34,376 bases of DNA from Bacillus piscicola (lineage in GTDB: Bacteria > Bacillota > Bacilli > Bacillales > Marinococcaceae). The position numbers and the translations under genes were made by a program. The DNA lies in NCBI RefSeq assembly GCF_022458745.1, contig NZ_JAJJJF010000019.1, positions 1-34,376 of the forward strand, in the 5' to 3' direction. Positions 32,957 to 34,376 of the stretch are shown here, one piece after another; the stretch's first letter is position 1; every line of letters begins with the position of its first letter. Below the pieces are notes generated by a model. That model saw nothing but the letters and a program-made list of their open reading frames with translations, ran no database searches and had not been told where the DNA came from.

Positions 32957-32989
32957 AAAAAAAGAGCAGAGGAGATCACTCCATCTGCT
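32957..32989 (-). terminator. Terminator between rpmG and yqgN
   Basis: On the minus strand AGCAGA-GGAG pairs with CTCC-TCTGCT with one bulged base, followed by C and seven U. The U-run is directly joined to the yqgN Shine-Dalgarno. Confidence 0.8.
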
Positions 32990-33138
32990 TACTTTGTTTC
33001 CCGGTGCAACGTGTGTCTTTTTAGCCGCGGGCTATATTTTTTAAACTCAAGACGTTCTGGATTCGTACGTTTGTTTTTACTCGTAATATAATTACGGTCA
33101 CCTGTTTCCGTGCAGGCAAGCGTTACTTGTACGCGCAT
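32989..33138 (-). CDS. rpmG: Ribosomal protein L33, zinc-free (C-minus) type
   Basis: A 49-aa large-subunit ribosomal protein beginning [17 protein letters not shown] and ending [10 protein letters not shown]. The zinc ribbon of C-plus L33 needs four cysteines; only one remains (C9), the others being Gly, Ser and Leu (TETG, YSPRLKR). It is therefore the form that does not need zinc. Two adjacent ATGs follow GGAGGGG; 33138 has the better spacing. rpmG next to yqgN matches B. subtilis, where as I recall the neighbour is a C-plus copy. Confidence 0.9.
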   Translation of the reverse strand: MRVQVTLACTETGDRNYITSKNKRTNPERLEFKKYSPRLKRHTLHRETK

Positions 33139-33417
33139 CATTTCCCCTCCTCATGATCAAATTCGCCACGGCGAAATTGTGTACGGATTTTTATCGCTAA
33201 AAATTCCGAAGCATCCGCCGGAGGCTTACCTTCATTTCTTTCACTACTTAGAAAATGAAGTTCAAGCATCTTTCATACTTTTTAATGATAGCAAAAACGA
33301 ACCCTTCTTTCAACATAATTATACACGTTTGAGCCGGGCATATTTGAAACGGCATTCTCGATTTAGACAAGAGCGTGTATAATATTGTTGACTACATGCT
33401 AACAGGGGGATTATGAC
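33139..33417. promoter_or_regulatory. Divergent rpmG / anchored-protein intergenic region with two inverted repeats
   Basis: Between divergent genes lie TTCGCC-ac-GGCGAA (33162-33175), 24 bases upstream of the rpmG ATG, and a longer interrupted palindrome CGGA-TTTTTA-TCGC-TAAAAATTCCG (33184-33208) with one bulged base. Either could be an operator or a leader hairpin. They do not look like the B. subtilis Zur box. On the plus strand TATAAT at 33378-33383 is a probable -10 for the gene at 33418. No gene is convincing in this gap. Confidence 0.4.
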
Positions 33418-33762
33418 ATGGAATGGCTGATTATATCATTATTTGCAGCGAGTATTCTTTTGTTCGGCGTATCTTTTTTGGGTCGTGATAAAGACAAAGA
33501 GATGAAAGCCGAACTCGACCAATTAACACTGCAAATGGTGGGAGATGTGTATGATTTACGTAAACGGATTCATTACTTAGAAGAGGAATTATTGGCTGCC
33601 ACGCCGACTTCCTTTCAAAAAAATAAGAAATCAAGCAGCCACGCTGAACTTGTTTCCGAAGCACATGCGCTTTTCCAGCAAAATAGGAACGTAGAAGAAA
33701 TTGCTGCTGCAATGGAGCTGCAGGTGGATGAAGTAAAACATCTGCTTAGCAATAGCCACTGA
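33418..33762 (+). CDS. Membrane-anchored coiled-coil protein with C-terminal HTH-like segment
   Basis: A 114-aa protein: one N-terminal transmembrane helix (residues 3-21), a charged coiled-coil region (about 28-60, ELDQLTLQMVGDVYDLRKRI), a serine/lysine linker, and a C-terminal helical segment (SEAHALFQQNRNVEEIAAAM ending VDEVKHLL) like the DUF6115/SwrB-type recognition helices. GGGGGA precedes the ATG. Probably co-transcribed with the next gene, 12 bases downstream. Function unknown; the layout suggests a membrane-tethered regulator or scaffold. Confidence 0.75.
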   Translation: MEWLIISLFAASILLFGVSFLGRDKDKEMKAELDQLTLQMVGDVYDLRKRIHYLEEELLAATPTSFQKNKKSSSHAELVSEAHALFQQNRNVEEIAAAMELQVDEVKHLLSNSH

Positions 33763-33774
33763 GGAGGCACACCT

Positions 33775-34209
33775 ATGAATCGGAAATCGATACAAATGTT
33801 TGCAGCTGGTTTATTTGCGGCAGCATGCTGTGCTTCTGTTTATTACTTTACTCAGCAACCGGCAGACAATCAGGAAGAAGCTGTTACCGAGAAAATTTTA
33901 AGTAAGGAAGAGGCCATCGTCGTGTTGGAAGAACAGGGGTACAACATCCTGACAAACAGTGAAGTTGCCGATCTTAAGGAACAAAGTAACCGAAAAGTAT
34001 CCTCTGTAAAAGCGCTTCTTACAATTACAGAAGGCATGAGCAGCAGCACGGTGGTATCATCCTTATCAAAGTTAGGAATGATCGACGACGAGAGAAACTT
34101 TCAACATCGGCTTCAAGAAAGTGGTGCCGCTACAAAGATACAAGCGGGTGTATATGAAATAAATGACCAGATGAGCGAAGAAGAAATTATCAACCTCATT
34201 ACCAGTTGA
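33775..34209 (+). CDS. Short MltG/YceG-like membrane-anchored protein without catalytic core
   Basis: A 144-aa protein with an N-terminal membrane helix (about 7-26), an acidic stretch, then a region like the LysM-like start of the endolytic transglycosylase MltG (LLTITEGMSSSTVVSSLSKLGMI, AGVYEINDQMSEEEIINLIT). Full-length MltG is over 300 aa and its catalytic Glu lies beyond this region, so no lytic activity is expected. Such short forms occur in Bacillaceae and may bind glycan. GAGGAGG ribosome site eight bases upstream. It forms a pair with the anchored coiled-coil gene. Confidence 0.75.
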   Translation: MNRKSIQMFAAGLFAAACCASVYYFTQQPADNQEEAVTEKILSKEEAIVVLEEQGYNILTNSEVADLKEQSNRKVSSVKALLTITEGMSSSTVVSSLSKLGMIDDERNFQHRLQESGAATKIQAGVYEINDQMSEEEIINLITS

Positions 34210-34222
34210 GTAGAATTAGAAC

Positions 34223-34376
34223 GGATTTTCACTGCAGGCGGACGCTTTTACCTTTAAGGGCACAACTGCGACATCAGTTAGGGACTGCGCTTACGCTTGC
34301 TCTCACTGTGTCTTCCTTGCCGTGGCAACGCCTCAACTTACTCGGAAGCAAAGTTCGCTTCCTGCGGGATTTTTGG
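34223..34376 (+). repeat. Dispersed MITE-like repeat, copy C (cut by window end)
   Basis: Starts GGATTTTCACTGCAGGCGG 14 bases after the MltG-like gene. It matches the reverse complement of copy B nearly base for base through GCGACATCAGTT, GCGCTTACGCT, CTGTGTCTTC and GCAACGCCTCA. It is in the same orientation as copy A. The right end lies beyond the window. Confidence 0.75.

Noticed and set aside
33139-33220. Zur box upstream of zinc-free L33
   Set aside because: The palindromes present do not match the AAATCGTAAT-N-ATTACGATTT type site.
33110-33382. 90-aa plus-strand frame upstream of the anchored protein
   Set aside because: It starts inside rpmG antisense and crosses the palindromes and a -10 element without a ribosome site.

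Overview
This is a chromosomal window from a member of the Bacillaceae (Firmicutes). The gene content is the conserved yqg-comG-yqh neighbourhood known from Bacillus subtilis: rpmG, yqgN, a rhomboid protease with TPRs (yqgP), yqgQ, glcK, a complete comG operon, yqzE, yqgW/X/Y, yqhG/yqhH, the glycine-cleavage operon, yqhL and lipM. Shine-Dalgarno sequences are strong, codon use is low-to-moderate GC, and GTG and TTG starts occur. Unlike B. subtilis, it carries a vitamin-B12-dependent ribonucleotide reductase, and its gene order is rearranged and interleaved with accessory genes, so it is probably a relative outside the B. subtilis group. No phage, IS transposase, rRNA or CRISPR array is present.

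Layout. 1-5.4 kb: class II ribonucleotide reductase (minus) divergent from a D-amino-acid aminotransferase (plus), then lipM (minus) divergent from the rhodanese yqhL (plus). 5.4-6.3 kb: a gene-free stretch with an eight-unit degenerate 52-bp tandem repeat and a dispersed MITE-like repeat. 6.3-10.5 kb: gcvT-gcvPA-gcvPB (minus) behind a tandem glycine riboswitch with a terminator. 10.6-13.4 kb: yqhH (SNF2/RapA-type helicase) and yqhG, separated by a second repeat copy. 13.5-18.1 kb: accessory block with a GNAT acetyltransferase, a YppG-like coat-type protein, a YjaZ/DUF2268 metalloprotease-like protein, a small Sm-like/Gly-Tyr-rich protein, a CtaG-like membrane protein and an NCS1 permease. 18.3-20.1 kb: yqgW (56 aa), yqgX, yqgY and yqzE. 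20.1-24.3 kb: comGA-GB-(new 50-aa ORF)-GC-GD-GE-GF-GG, the competence pseudopilus operon. 24.46 kb: tRNA-Gln(TTG), divergent from comGA. 24.6-26.2 kb: a membrane-anchored unknown protein and a DUF1385-YqgV in-frame fusion. 26.3-32.0 kb: yqgP, a membrane protein, yqgQ, glcK, arginase and aspA, apparently one operon with overlapping genes. 32.1-33.1 kb: a small cationic protein, 5-formyl-THF cyclo-ligase and a cysteine-poor ribosomal protein L33. 33.4-34.2 kb: a two-gene unit of an anchored coiled-coil protein and a short MltG-like protein, then a third copy of the dispersed repeat running off the end.

Functional themes are DNA uptake (comG), one-carbon and nitrogen metabolism (glycine cleavage with lipoate attachment by LipM, 5-formyl-THF recycling, arginase and aspartase), and small conserved proteins of unknown role. 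The most unusual items are the 52-bp tandem repeat array, a small coiled-coil ORF set exactly between comGB and comGC, the DUF1385-YqgV fusion that keeps an internal ribosome-binding site, and arginase coupled to glucokinase by a GTGA overlap.
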